Shown here: positions 34,152-41,481 of the stretch, piece by piece
Numbering within the stretch: the stretch's first letter is position 1
How the letters are laid out: every line of letters begins with the position of its first letter
Origin: Kalaharituber pfeilii
Taxonomy: Eukaryota; Ascomycota; Pezizomycetes; Pezizales; Pezizaceae
Length of the DNA stretch: 64,000 bases
Assembly: GCA_015179045.1 (NCBI GenBank)
Contig: WHUZ01000040.1
Location: forward strand, 434,001 to 498,000
Direction: 5' to 3'
The notes under the pieces: generated by a model
Seen by the model: the letters and a program-made list of their open reading frames with translations, nothing else
Database searches by the model: none
What the model was told of the DNA's origin: nothing
Made by a program: the position numbers and the translations under genes

Positions 34152-34666
34152 TAGATACCTCTGCAACCGGGCAGGCTAGTCTACAGTCCCCTGTCGATAC
34201 CCCTGCATGCGGGCAGGCCACTCTGGCCTGCCCGGAGAGGTCCCGCGGGTTGACTGGGGTTGGAAGACCCCGGACGTGGAGATTTGGACCGAAACCTGGA
34301 GAACAGACGCCCAACCCTGAGATTGTTGTGTGTGCCATGCTTGTCGTCCTTCTCTGACTTCCTTTCACTTCGTGCTTGCAATTCCGCAACCTTTCCAAAT
34401 ACAGCAACTATCTTCACTAAAGTAGCCACTGCATGTCTATACCGTTCGTCGGTCGGATCAAGGTGTTGCCTTAGCTGGTTAGAACTATTGCCATCTACCA
34501 GGCTTGCGCCCACCGCAAGTCCTTCTGCCCAGAGATCATGCAACACGGGGTCATGGGCATAGCCGATTTCCTTCATTTCTGAAAAAATCGTGTAACACAT
34601 TCTACTGACTTTGGCCAGCTGTACTAACAGTCCGCCAATCCCGATAGTAATACCTGCTGATTCCAT

Positions 34667-35009
34667 GACTGATGAGGATAAAAACAGTTTCGACCTAAAT
34701 TATGTATCATTGTCAGTCTCCATAGGGATGATGAAGAGTAAAATCTGATCCTATCACATGGGGTATTGTTACTCAATATTCCGTGTTTAAGGAGTTCGAG
34801 ACTGGCGTCTGGATATAAGGTTACGCAATTTCAGTTGGAAACACAAGCCCCTCAAGCGCTTCGAGGATAAGATCAAGAGATTAGGAACTTTCAGTGTAAA
34901 AATTTCGGTTCAGAGGTACGAAAGGATATTGAGGCTTGACGTTCATGTAGAGAAAAACTATTGCGATGGTGTGGGGATCGGAAAGACCATTCCAATTCGG
35001 ATTAATAAT
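34667..35009. other. Upstream region of the NLR gene
   Basis: No gene is seen. It should include the promoter of the minus-strand NLR gene starting at 34666. Confidence 0.45.
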
Positions 35010-35022
35010 CTGTCTGCGGCTG

Positions 35023-35073
35023 CCCTGCCATGGCGAATAGCTGCATGCGGGGTCACGTGATAAGGAAAAAAAA
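35023..35073 (+). mobile_element. Tail-only B retroposon
   Basis: CCCTGCCATGGCGAATAGCT, GCATGCGGGGTCACGTGATA and a short A-run. The TSD is CTGTCTGCGGCTG at 35010-35022 and 35074-35086. It starts exactly at CCCTGCC. Confidence 0.93.
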
Positions 35074-35086
35074 CTGTCTGCGGCTG

Positions 35087-35546
35087 AACAGTATGAATGG
35101 TAAGCAACAAACCGAGTCACATTTAGCTAAACATACATATGCTAGCAGTAGTCATCAATTATCTACAGTAAGGTAAGTGGAGTTTGTTATTGTTTTACAT
35201 CCCCGACGGTGCCTATTGCACCTTTTCCAGGACCATACGCGGCAACAAAGGGAACGGGGTTTCCCCCTCTATGTAGAAAAAAAAAAAAAGGAACAAAGAA
35301 AGAAATAAACTCCGTAACATTCGTACATTACCCGCGTCATGGCAACTACGCCCATTGGCTTGGTTCCGCCCTGAAATGTACGTTATCACCGTAGATTTCT
35401 GAAAAATCTACAGCACGAAATAAATTGGCTCAAACCGCCCCCACTCAACGCTACCCCACACTGCACCGCACCGCACCGCACACATTAAGGGGTAAAACAC
35501 AAAACGCGCGCTAGTGTGGTCTTGGCAGAACTTCGGGCCCTTCTTT
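35087..35546. other. Intergenic, A-run and short CACCG repeats
   Basis: It contains an A13 run near 35278 and a short (GCACC)n repeat near 35463-35481. No gene or tail is recognised. Confidence 0.4.
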
Positions 35547-36559
35547 GGTGCAATATATGTTTGTTTTTTGTTTTTTTTAATATCAATACTCGCAGGCCGC
35601 CCAAAGGGCTATGGCAAGGGTTTATTATAACAGAAAAAGAAAGAAGTCAACAGCTGCGTCTAACTACCCCTAACTACATGTAATGCTCGCGAAACTCCTT
35701 CATGGTGCGGGTGACAGGCCCGGTATGTCCTATTTCCGTCCCCTCCCTGATTCATACCGGTCCGACCTTAGTCAACGTACCCCGAGCCTCACCCTCCCAA
35801 CCTCGGTCTCCTTCTCCAAGTAAACTACCGCCGAGCTAGTTTTCTTTCCTTCCTCAACCAGCGTGGGTCTTCTTCCTTAGCCAGCGAATTCCGGTGATCT
35901 TTCCCAATTCCTTATTCGCTGCCTCCAACCATTGTCTGACCTTCCCTAGGTCCTTCCGTAGGGCGATCCCGTGTACTACGATGCCGGTTTTAAGTCTGGT
36001 GGTGGCATCGGGGTTGGTTGGTGGGGAGGTGGAGGTGCTCTTGGGGCGGGGAGAGGGACCTTTGCATGAGGTGGCTGCCAGGTGGCGCTTGAAGGCTTCG
36101 TCTTGGCTCGGCAACTTTCCTTTGCCCTTCCTGGCGGTGGGGGGAGGTGGAGTCGCGCTCGGAGGCTCCTCTACGTGGGGTGGTGCTCCCATGGCTGTGG
36201 TGTCGACCGAAGAGGACGACGCGATCTTTCTGGCCTCCTCATCGCTGAGTTGGCGCTTGATCTCATCTGGCTGGTTGGGAGTTGGGGTTTTCCCCTTTCT
36301 CTTCTTCGTTCGAGCGGGGGTGGGGTCCCGGTGGGTAGGCACAAAGGCAACTGTGTGGGACGGTGAGGTCTCAGGAATGAGGGGTGCCCTTGAAGCAGTT
36401 GATGGCAGTGCAAAAGTACTACTACTCGCAGACTCTCAGGCAGCTATCAGTGCAGTCCAGAAAGCAGGAAAAACTGGCAAGGCAAGAACCGCAGACCTAG
36501 CGCGGGTGATAGAGCTGATTGCAGAGAGGCGGCGGAGGCCAGTGTTCCCAACCGGCCAG

Positions 36560-36712
36560 GCCGCCGATCAGGCCGCCTGGCCTGGTCTGATCGGCGGCCT
36601 GGCTTGGCAGGCCTGAAACCGCCTGGGGCGGCCCCGGCGGAGCTTCTGATGGCCTGGGCCGGCCTGGACCGGCCTGGACCGGCCTGAAACATGCAGGCCG
36701 ATTCAGGCCATA
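36560..36712. repeat. Sub-terminal GGCCTGGACC-type repeats (left)
   Basis: Repeated GGCCTGGACC, CCGGCCTG and GGCCGCC words fill the left sub-terminal region of the hAT-like element; related words recur at 38430-38545 and 39000-39150. Sub-terminal arrays of short motifs are commonly transposase-binding regions in hAT elements; that role is inference here. Confidence 0.7.
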
Positions 36713-36722
36713 CTCACGTAAA

Positions 36723-36751
36723 GCGATTAATGATATAAAAAAAAAAAAAAA
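36723..36751 (+). mobile_element. Ultra-short A retroposon (29 bp)
   Basis: Only GCGATTAATGATAT plus poly(A) is present. The 12-bp TSD ATACTCACGTAA lies at 36710-36722 (one extra A is shared) and 36752-36763. Just 14 nt of non-A sequence was copied. Confidence 0.9.
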
Positions 36752-36859
36752 ATACTCACGTAAATGCTCAATAGCATCACCAGTTTGAGCCTGTGTGCTA
36801 AGGGAATTATTTTACTAGAGATTTCAGTTCACTTTGCTGTCTGTTTTAACTGCGTTCTG

Positions 36860-37078
36860 GGGTGGAGACTGGGAAAGTCAGACTCGGGGGGAAATGGCTG
36901 AGATCGGAGAAGTACGAGCCAGACAGGAAAAGGGAATAGATAGGCTCGGACCCCGATCCAAACACCTGTACTTAGTTCCTCTTCTTTAGTTAGTTAGTTT
37001 TTACATATATACCTCGCCATAGCCCACAGGGCGGCATGCGAGTAATGAAACAAAAAAAAAAAAAAAAAAAAAAAAAAA
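36860..37078 (+). mobile_element. Half-LINE A, truncated (219 bp)
   Basis: The TSD is TAACTGCGTTCTG at 36847-36859 and 37079-37091. It encodes the end of the ORF1-type domain (GKVRLGGKW-like, one base off frame, then YEPDRKRE) and a stop directly before a 3' UTR and the A hairpin with poly(A). It carries no ORF2 sequence between the two. Confidence 0.88.
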
Positions 37079-37166
37079 TAACTGCGTTCTGTGTTCTCAT
37101 TCTAATCATCTATGTAGAGGTAGGCACCCGCTGAATCTAACTCCCGCACCTAACTCACACATCCTG

Positions 37167-37231
37167 TCACCTCGCCGTAGCCTGATAGGCGGTATGCGAG
37201 TAATGAAATAAAAAAAAAAAAAAAAAAAAAA
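37167..37231 (+). mobile_element. Tail-only A retroposon, covariant hairpin
   Basis: TCACCTCGCCGTAGCCTGAT, AGGCGGTATGCGAGTAATGA, AAT and poly(A). The TSD is TCACACATCCTG at 37155-37166 and 37232-37243. The inner stem changes on both arms relative to the common form (CCC with GGG becomes CCT with AGG). Confidence 0.93.
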
Positions 37232-37326
37232 TCACACATCCTGCCATAGCAGAGTGCACTACATTCTCCTTCCACTTTTCGCAGTCCATATCTTCTCAAT
37301 TCCATCCTCTCAGTTTCGCACCTATA

Positions 37327-38171
37327 CTGTAGTTCACCACTTTCCCGGACACACCACTTTCCCGGACACATTTACCACCAAAACTGCGCAACTTTCGCAC
37401 TCAATATCTCAACAACCATAACAGCATTTGTGAATGCGCTTTGTATAGCTATTAGACAAACTGTAATTCTTGCTATCTAGCACTTTTTCTTCATCAAAAA
37501 TTGTGGGTGCAAAGGGATTATGGCTTGTCGCATTTTTGTTGGAAGGATTGGCATTTATTTGTATGGGATCTCCATACAAATGTCACCGCCCCGGAATTCT
37601 GCATGCTACACATGCAATCAATTCATGAAAAAAACTCAGACACTCACATTCAATAGGATCACTCAGTTGGAAACTATGAGCAACGTAGTTAGGTAATACC
37701 TGTAGTGGTTGTGAAATCATTCACAATATTCATATTTCCCATAGAAACCATTTGTATGAGAAACTAGATAGTTGTACACCAACTCTACAATTCAACAAAT
37801 GAAAGTAAACTAAATGCAGCACCTTACTATAACTCTTCAGGTGATTCTGGACATATACTATCATAGCTATTGTAATTAGCGTTGAAGAGTAGGACTATAT
37901 TCAAGTCTTATGAACGTTTTGTATGGAGATCCCATATAAATAAATGCCAAGCCTTCCAACAAAAATGCGACAAGCCATAATCCCTTTGCACCCACAATTT
38001 TTGATGAAGAAAAAGTGCTAGATAGCAAGAATTACAGTTTGTCTAATAGCTATACAAAGCGCATTCACAAATGCTGTTATGGTTGTTGAGATATTGAGTG
38101 CGAAAGTTGCGCAGTTTTGGTGGTAAATGTGTCCGGGAAAGTGGTGTGTCCGGGAAAGTGGTGAACTACAG
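37327..38171. mobile_element. TA-flanked foldback element (845 bp)
   Basis: Terminal inverted repeats of about 254 bp (37327-37580 and 37918-38171) begin CTGTAGTTCACCACTTTCCC and contain a doubled CACCACTTTCCCGGACA motif. They are flanked by TA at 37325-37326 and 38172-38173. The two arms are nearly identical. The 337-bp centre has no open frame. TA target sites point to a Tc1/mariner-type miniature or foldback element. Confidence 0.88.
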
Positions 38172-38429
38172 TAGTACCTACACTCTGTAAAACTATTTAA
38201 GGGTTATCATGGCCATCTTACATGTATACGCACAGTCGCAAGATCACCTATTGCTAGCTATAATAATGGAAATTGCTCAATTCAGTTAACTATTACGTAC
38301 ATTATATGGTCTAAAATTATAGATATGTGGCCAAGGCAGTGCTTCGGCTGCTAATTGGTTGTCATGATTTCAGGGATATATGCTGATCTCGATGATCAAA
38401 GGCCAAAATGCAGTTACTGATTGGTTGAT

Positions 38430-38545
38430 GCTATTCAGGCCGTTTCAGACGGTTCAGGCTGGTCCAGACCGGTCCAGGCGGTCCAGGCTGGTCCAGACCA
38501 GTCCAGGCGGTCCAGGCCGGTCCAGGCGGTCCAGACCATTTAGGT
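38430..38545. repeat. GGTCCAGRCC-type tandem repeats
   Basis: About ten copies of a 10-bp unit (GGTCCAGACC, GGTCCAGGCG, GGTCCAGGCT) form an array inside the hAT-like element, related to its terminal repeats. Confidence 0.75.
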
Positions 38546-38609
38546 ATACTTTTTTAGTATTTAAACCCCGACAAATATCCACGCGTAGGGACTGCGGTCA
38601 CATACCCGG

Positions 38610-38975
38610 CTATTCATCTCACCACCTATTATTCTTTCCACGTGTATTTATTTTGCCCACCTATTATTCTTTCAAATTGAGGTCACGTATCGCGCGTATT
38701 TATTCACCACCTATTATTCTTTCCGCGTGTGTTCATTTCGCCCAGCTATTACTTTTTCAAATTTAGGTCACATATCGCGTCCATTTATTTACAAATATTA
38801 TTCTTTCTATGTGTATTTATTTCGCAGTCTATTCTTCTCTCCGATTGAGGTCAAATATCGCATGAGTTTATTTCACCATCTCCCATTCTTTCCAGGTGTA
38901 TTTATTTCGCCACCTATTATTCTTTCAGATACCGCGCGTATTTATTTCACTATCTTTTATTCTCTCATGTATATA
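38610..38975. repeat. Interior tandem repeats of the hAT-like element
   Basis: CACCTATTATTCTTTC recurs about every 35-90 bp together with GTGTATTTATTTCGC and ATTGAGGTCA-(C/A)-TATCGCG. The composite unit is repeated about four times with divergence. No coding potential is seen. Confidence 0.75.
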
Positions 38976-39921
38976 GCAACATTATTTTCACTCTTTGTTC
39001 TGGACTGGCCTGAATGGCCTGGACCGGCCTGGACCGGCCTGGACTAGCCCAGGCCGACCTCATGGCCGGCCTGAAAGATCAGGCCAGGCCCAGGCCTAGA
39101 TTTTCACGGTCCAGGCCAGCCCAGGCCATACCCTTGGCCTGGCCTGGCCGGCCCGTTGGAAACACTGGCGGAGGCTAAGGAAGGCAGATGCAGTGAAGCT
39201 GGCATGGGTCAAGGCCCACGTGGGGATAGAAGGCAATGAGAAGGCGGATGAGTTGGCCAAAGAGGGGGCCAAGGGCATGAGGTATGATGGGCAGGCCACT
39301 GAGGGTGGGCTGCTTCAAGAGTTAGTTCGAAAAGAAAAGAGGAGAGGGAGCGTGCAGGGTTTGGGAAGGGCAAATTCGCAAAGTGGGGCAGGAGAGCACT
39401 CACAAATTACACATGGCTGCGGACTGGAAAAGGCGGAGCTATGTGGAGGAGGATGGTCAGTGGCGAGGAGGTACGATGCACATGTGGTGAGGCATGGAGT
39501 GCTGAGCATGTGGTGTTCAGATGCACAGAACTGGAGCGGCCCCAGAGGAAGAACAAAAACGGGGCACATGTCACCTGGCAGTCCTGGGAGGACCTAGAGG
39601 AGAAAGGATGGAAGCAAGAAGGCGTGGAAGGTGACCCGGTCGAGTACTGGTTTGCCTGCCTCGATCTGGGGTAGCCGGGGACGGGGACCGGGGGACGGAG
39701 GGCACTGGGTGTGCAAGGGTGTATGTAGATTCCGTAGTTAGTTGTCTCAAACCTGGCCCGGGTATATGGGTCCCTGCCATAGGCTGGTAGCCTGTATGCG
39801 GGGTTACGTGAATAAAAAAAAAAAAAAGAGCGGGGGTGGGGGTGGTGTTGTTGACCTTGCGTTGTGGCGGCGGTGGCGGTGGTGGTGGTGGCGGCGGTGG
39901 CGGGTGCAATAGATCGACGAG

Positions 39922-39976
39922 GTTTTTTTTTTTTTATATATCACGTTGCCCCGCTTGCAGCTGTTCGCCATGGCAG
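39922..39976 (-). mobile_element. Tail-only B retroposon
   Basis: A T-run, ATATATCACGTTGCCCCGCT and TGCAGCTGTTCGCCATGGCA. The TSD is AGATCGACGAG at 39911-39921 and 39977-39987. It starts two bases inside the usual CCCTGCC boundary. Confidence 0.92.
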
Positions 39977-39994
39977 AGATCGACGAGTAACTAC

Positions 39995-40224
39995 TTTTTT
40001 TTTTTTTTTTTTTTTATCATTACTCGCATGCCGCCTGTTAGGCTATGGCGAGGTGTTTTTTAGTTACATGTAAATTAGATAAGAGAGAGAGTAGATAGGA
40101 AAAAGGAAAATTAAGCCGTCATTCTTGTCCTGCCCATTCCAGCATCTCCGAGATGTTTGTTCCCTTCTCCGGCTTTCTCAATCCGCCTGCTCCGCCGTTC
40201 AGTTTATTCTTCCATGGCTGGCAA
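39995..40224 (-). mobile_element. LINE A, 5'-truncated (230 bp)
   Basis: The TSD is GACGAGTAACTAC at 39982-39994 and 40225-40237; it overlaps the TSD of the neighbouring tail-only B copy, so this site was hit twice. It contains the A tail, a 3' UTR and the last codons of ORF2 (a reversed EMLEWAGQ-like end also seen at 50345). Confidence 0.92.
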
Positions 40225-40415
40225 GACGAGTAACTACATTTAGGCTACATATTCCAACAGAGAGGAAACTTGAGGAGTTTAGTATTTCGCAATAAAAGGT
40301 AGCCTAACAGACTCAGTGCACTGAGAGCTTTCAATCTGTGGACATAGGTTTCTGTGGGACGGGGGGCGTTGTGGCGGCGACGTGGCTTTCGCGCGCTCCT
40401 TCTGTTGAAGTGGTT

Positions 40416-40469
40416 TTTTTTTTTTTTTTTTTTTTTTTTCATTTCATTAATCGCGTGCTGCTATGGCGA
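40416..40469 (-). mobile_element. Tail-only A retroposon
   Basis: A T-run, CATTTCATTAATCGCGTGCT and GCTATGGCGA. The TSD is TGAAGTGGTT at 40406-40415 and 40470-40479. The hairpin loop is shortened. It starts within one or two bases of the hairpin base. Confidence 0.9.
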
Positions 40470-40650
40470 TGAAGTGGTTGTTGCTGTCTCTTGGTTTCTG
40501 TGTGCATGTTGTAGGCCAGAGATCCAATACAGTATAAATACCAGCATTCACGAGCACAGAGAGGCTTTGCAAAGGCCATTTGGCTGTGCATTGTGGGAAC
40601 TGCCTGTAAGGCCAGAATCTCACCACTTAGTTGATACGCTCTCTAATTGC

Positions 40651-40701
40651 CCACCTCGCCATAGCCCCAGGGCGGCATGCGAGTAATGAAAAAAAAAAAA
40701 A
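40651..40701 (+). mobile_element. Tail-only A retroposon
   Basis: CCACCTCGCCATAGCCCCAG, GGCGGCATGCGAGTAATGA and poly(A). The TSD is TCTCTAATTGC at 40640-40650 and 40702-40712. Confidence 0.92.
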
Positions 40702-40837
40702 TCTCTAATTGCTCAAGTTTTTACCTGTGCGCCCTCTGCTCCAGGCGCATGGGGAGATTTTTTCGTTGTCGCTCATGGATAGAACATCATGATATTGTAG
40801 CATAGACAGACAATAGATGGAAGGCAAGCAGAATTGA

Positions 40838-40900
40838 TTTTTTTTTTATATCATTACTCGCGTGCCGCCCTATGGGCTATGGCGAGGCTTAAGTACACAA
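40838..40900 (-). mobile_element. A-tail retroposon, minus strand
   Basis: A T-run, ATATCATTACTCGCGTGCCG and CCCTATGGGCTATGGCGAGG match the A tail. The right limit and TSD are not clear. Confidence 0.7.
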
Positions 40901-41109
40901 GGGGAAAGTTGAATTCAAAGAAAAAGAAAGAAATATGTCTGAGAACAAGGAAAAGGAAAAGGGAAGTATGTCTGGGAGCGAGGAAAAGAGAAGTGTAGTA
41001 CGTCTGAACGCTGAACCGAAGTTACTGAGTAGTAAGTACCAGCAGACCGAGCAAGATCTGCCCTTCGAAAGGTCAAGCACCAAGCGTTGTCCTGAGTTAC
41101 AATCTCCAA

Positions 41110-41174
41110 CTTATCGCCATGGCCCATAGGGCAGCATGCGATCAATGATTTAAAAAAAAGAAAAAAAAAAAAAC
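41110..41174 (+). mobile_element. Tail-only A retroposon
   Basis: TTATCGCCATGGCCCATAGG, GCAGCATGCGATCAATGATT and an interrupted A-run. TCTCCAA at 41103-41109 and 41175-41181 is the probable TSD. This is the ATCGC/GCGAT stem variant, with a further compensated inner pair. Confidence 0.8.
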
Positions 41175-41481
41175 TCTCCAATTTGCTACATCATCGTAGA
41201 ACTATAACAATGTCCCTCTCCACTGATCTCCCTGCTCCACAACCCACCGTCTTCCCAAGTATGCACCTAGCAAGGTACATAAAAGAAATCACATCACTAA
41301 CAACGTTTCATGTATGTAAAACGACAATAAGAAAACCACATAGCCGCATGTTCACAGTCTGCTCATTCCCAGAAAAAGGGAAAAGTGATGCATGGCATAT
41401 TTAACCCAATCCCCGCGTTGTCCTGGTAGCATCAAGAATAAAGAAGGAAATATAAAGAACGCGAAAGAAAACAGGTAAAAA

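Larger units (their letters stand above)
32177..34245. mobile_element. MULE-like non-autonomous DNA transposon M2
   Basis: The 2069-bp element has long terminal inverted repeats beginning CGGGACCTCT and containing GGGCAGGCCAGA-TGGCCTGCCC. The 9-bp TSD CGGGTTGAC lies at 32168-32176 and 34246-34254. The repeats can be followed about 160 bp inward once nested elements (32297-32811 at left, 34001-34151 at right) are removed, as far as TATCCGGACAGGGGATAAAT. Its ends resemble those of M1 (14849-16106), with the same start, an inner palindrome and a 9-bp TSD. It has no transposase. It splits the NLR linker; joining the TSD flanks restores the frame (SNPSQP to ESPTTL). Confidence 0.88.
29326..34666 (-). 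pseudogene. HeLo-like / NB-ARC / TPR NLR gene, disrupted
   Basis: The start is ATG at 34664-34666. Removing the insertions leaves about 1010 codons in two exons with a 66-bp intron (31021-31086). Domains: an N-terminal helical region (about residues 1-110; GITIGIGGLLVQLAKVSRMC) resembling HeLo-type cell-death domains; a Pro/Ser linker; NB-ARC with P-loop GMGGIGKT, kinase-2 LLVFENVNDF, TVIITSRRR and a GLPL-like LGYLPLAIAQAGAYI; then at least six kinesin-light-chain-type TPRs of 42 residues. Such fungal STAND proteins are thought to sense non-self and trigger cell death. Lesions: a 2069-bp MULE-like element in the linker; a tail-only B insertion in NB-ARC that introduces TGA; a tail-only A insertion that adds 24 in-frame codons; a TGA after LEVEQM (about 31173, a likely CGA to TGA change); and a one-base frameshift near 29465-29475 in the last TPR, after which the original frame can be followed to TGA at 29326. 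It is very likely a pseudogene. Confidence 0.85.
36540..39167. mobile_element. hAT-like non-autonomous DNA transposon (2.6 kb)
   Basis: The ends are CAGTGTTCCCAAC at left and, reversed, CAGTGTTTCCAAC at right, with the 8-bp TSD GCGGAGGC at 36532-36539 and 39168-39175. CAGTG ends with an 8-bp TSD are typical of hAT elements. Both sub-terminal regions are made of CCGGCCTGGA-type repeats. No transposase is present. Deleting it and one TSD copy restores the LINE C RNase H frame (AERRRRLRKADAVKLAW). It carries at least four nested elements. Confidence 0.88.
36326..39826 (+). mobile_element. LINE C, 5'-truncated, split by a hAT element
   Basis: The 14-bp TSD GAGCGGGGGTGGGG lies at 36312-36325 and 39827-39840. 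Without the nested hAT (36540-39167) it is about 870 bp and encodes the RNase H of ORF2: TVWDGEVSGMRGALE, LLLADSQAAISAV and, after the nested element, LAWVKAHVGIEGNEKADE, then a CTCGEAWSAEHVVFRC zinc-binding motif. Its 3' tail is different from A and B: CCCTGCCATAGGCT, GGT, AGCCTGTATGCGGGG and TTACGTGAAT before poly(A), a long perfect-looking hairpin. I call this tail C. Confidence 0.9.
35556..39902 (-). mobile_element. Half-LINE A, split by LINE C
   Basis: The probable TSD is GGTGCAATA at 35547-35555 and 39903-39911, with an impure T-run at the 3' end. The two parts (35556-36325 and 39841-39902) together encode a Pro-rich N-terminus (a long poly-Pro run, then QRKVNNTTPTPA, then RTKKRKGKTPTP) and the ORF1-type domain TGIVVHGIALRKDLGKV, WLEAANKELGKITGIRWLRK, after which the frame is broken. 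No ORF2 is present. The 3' end is the A hairpin. Confidence 0.8.
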
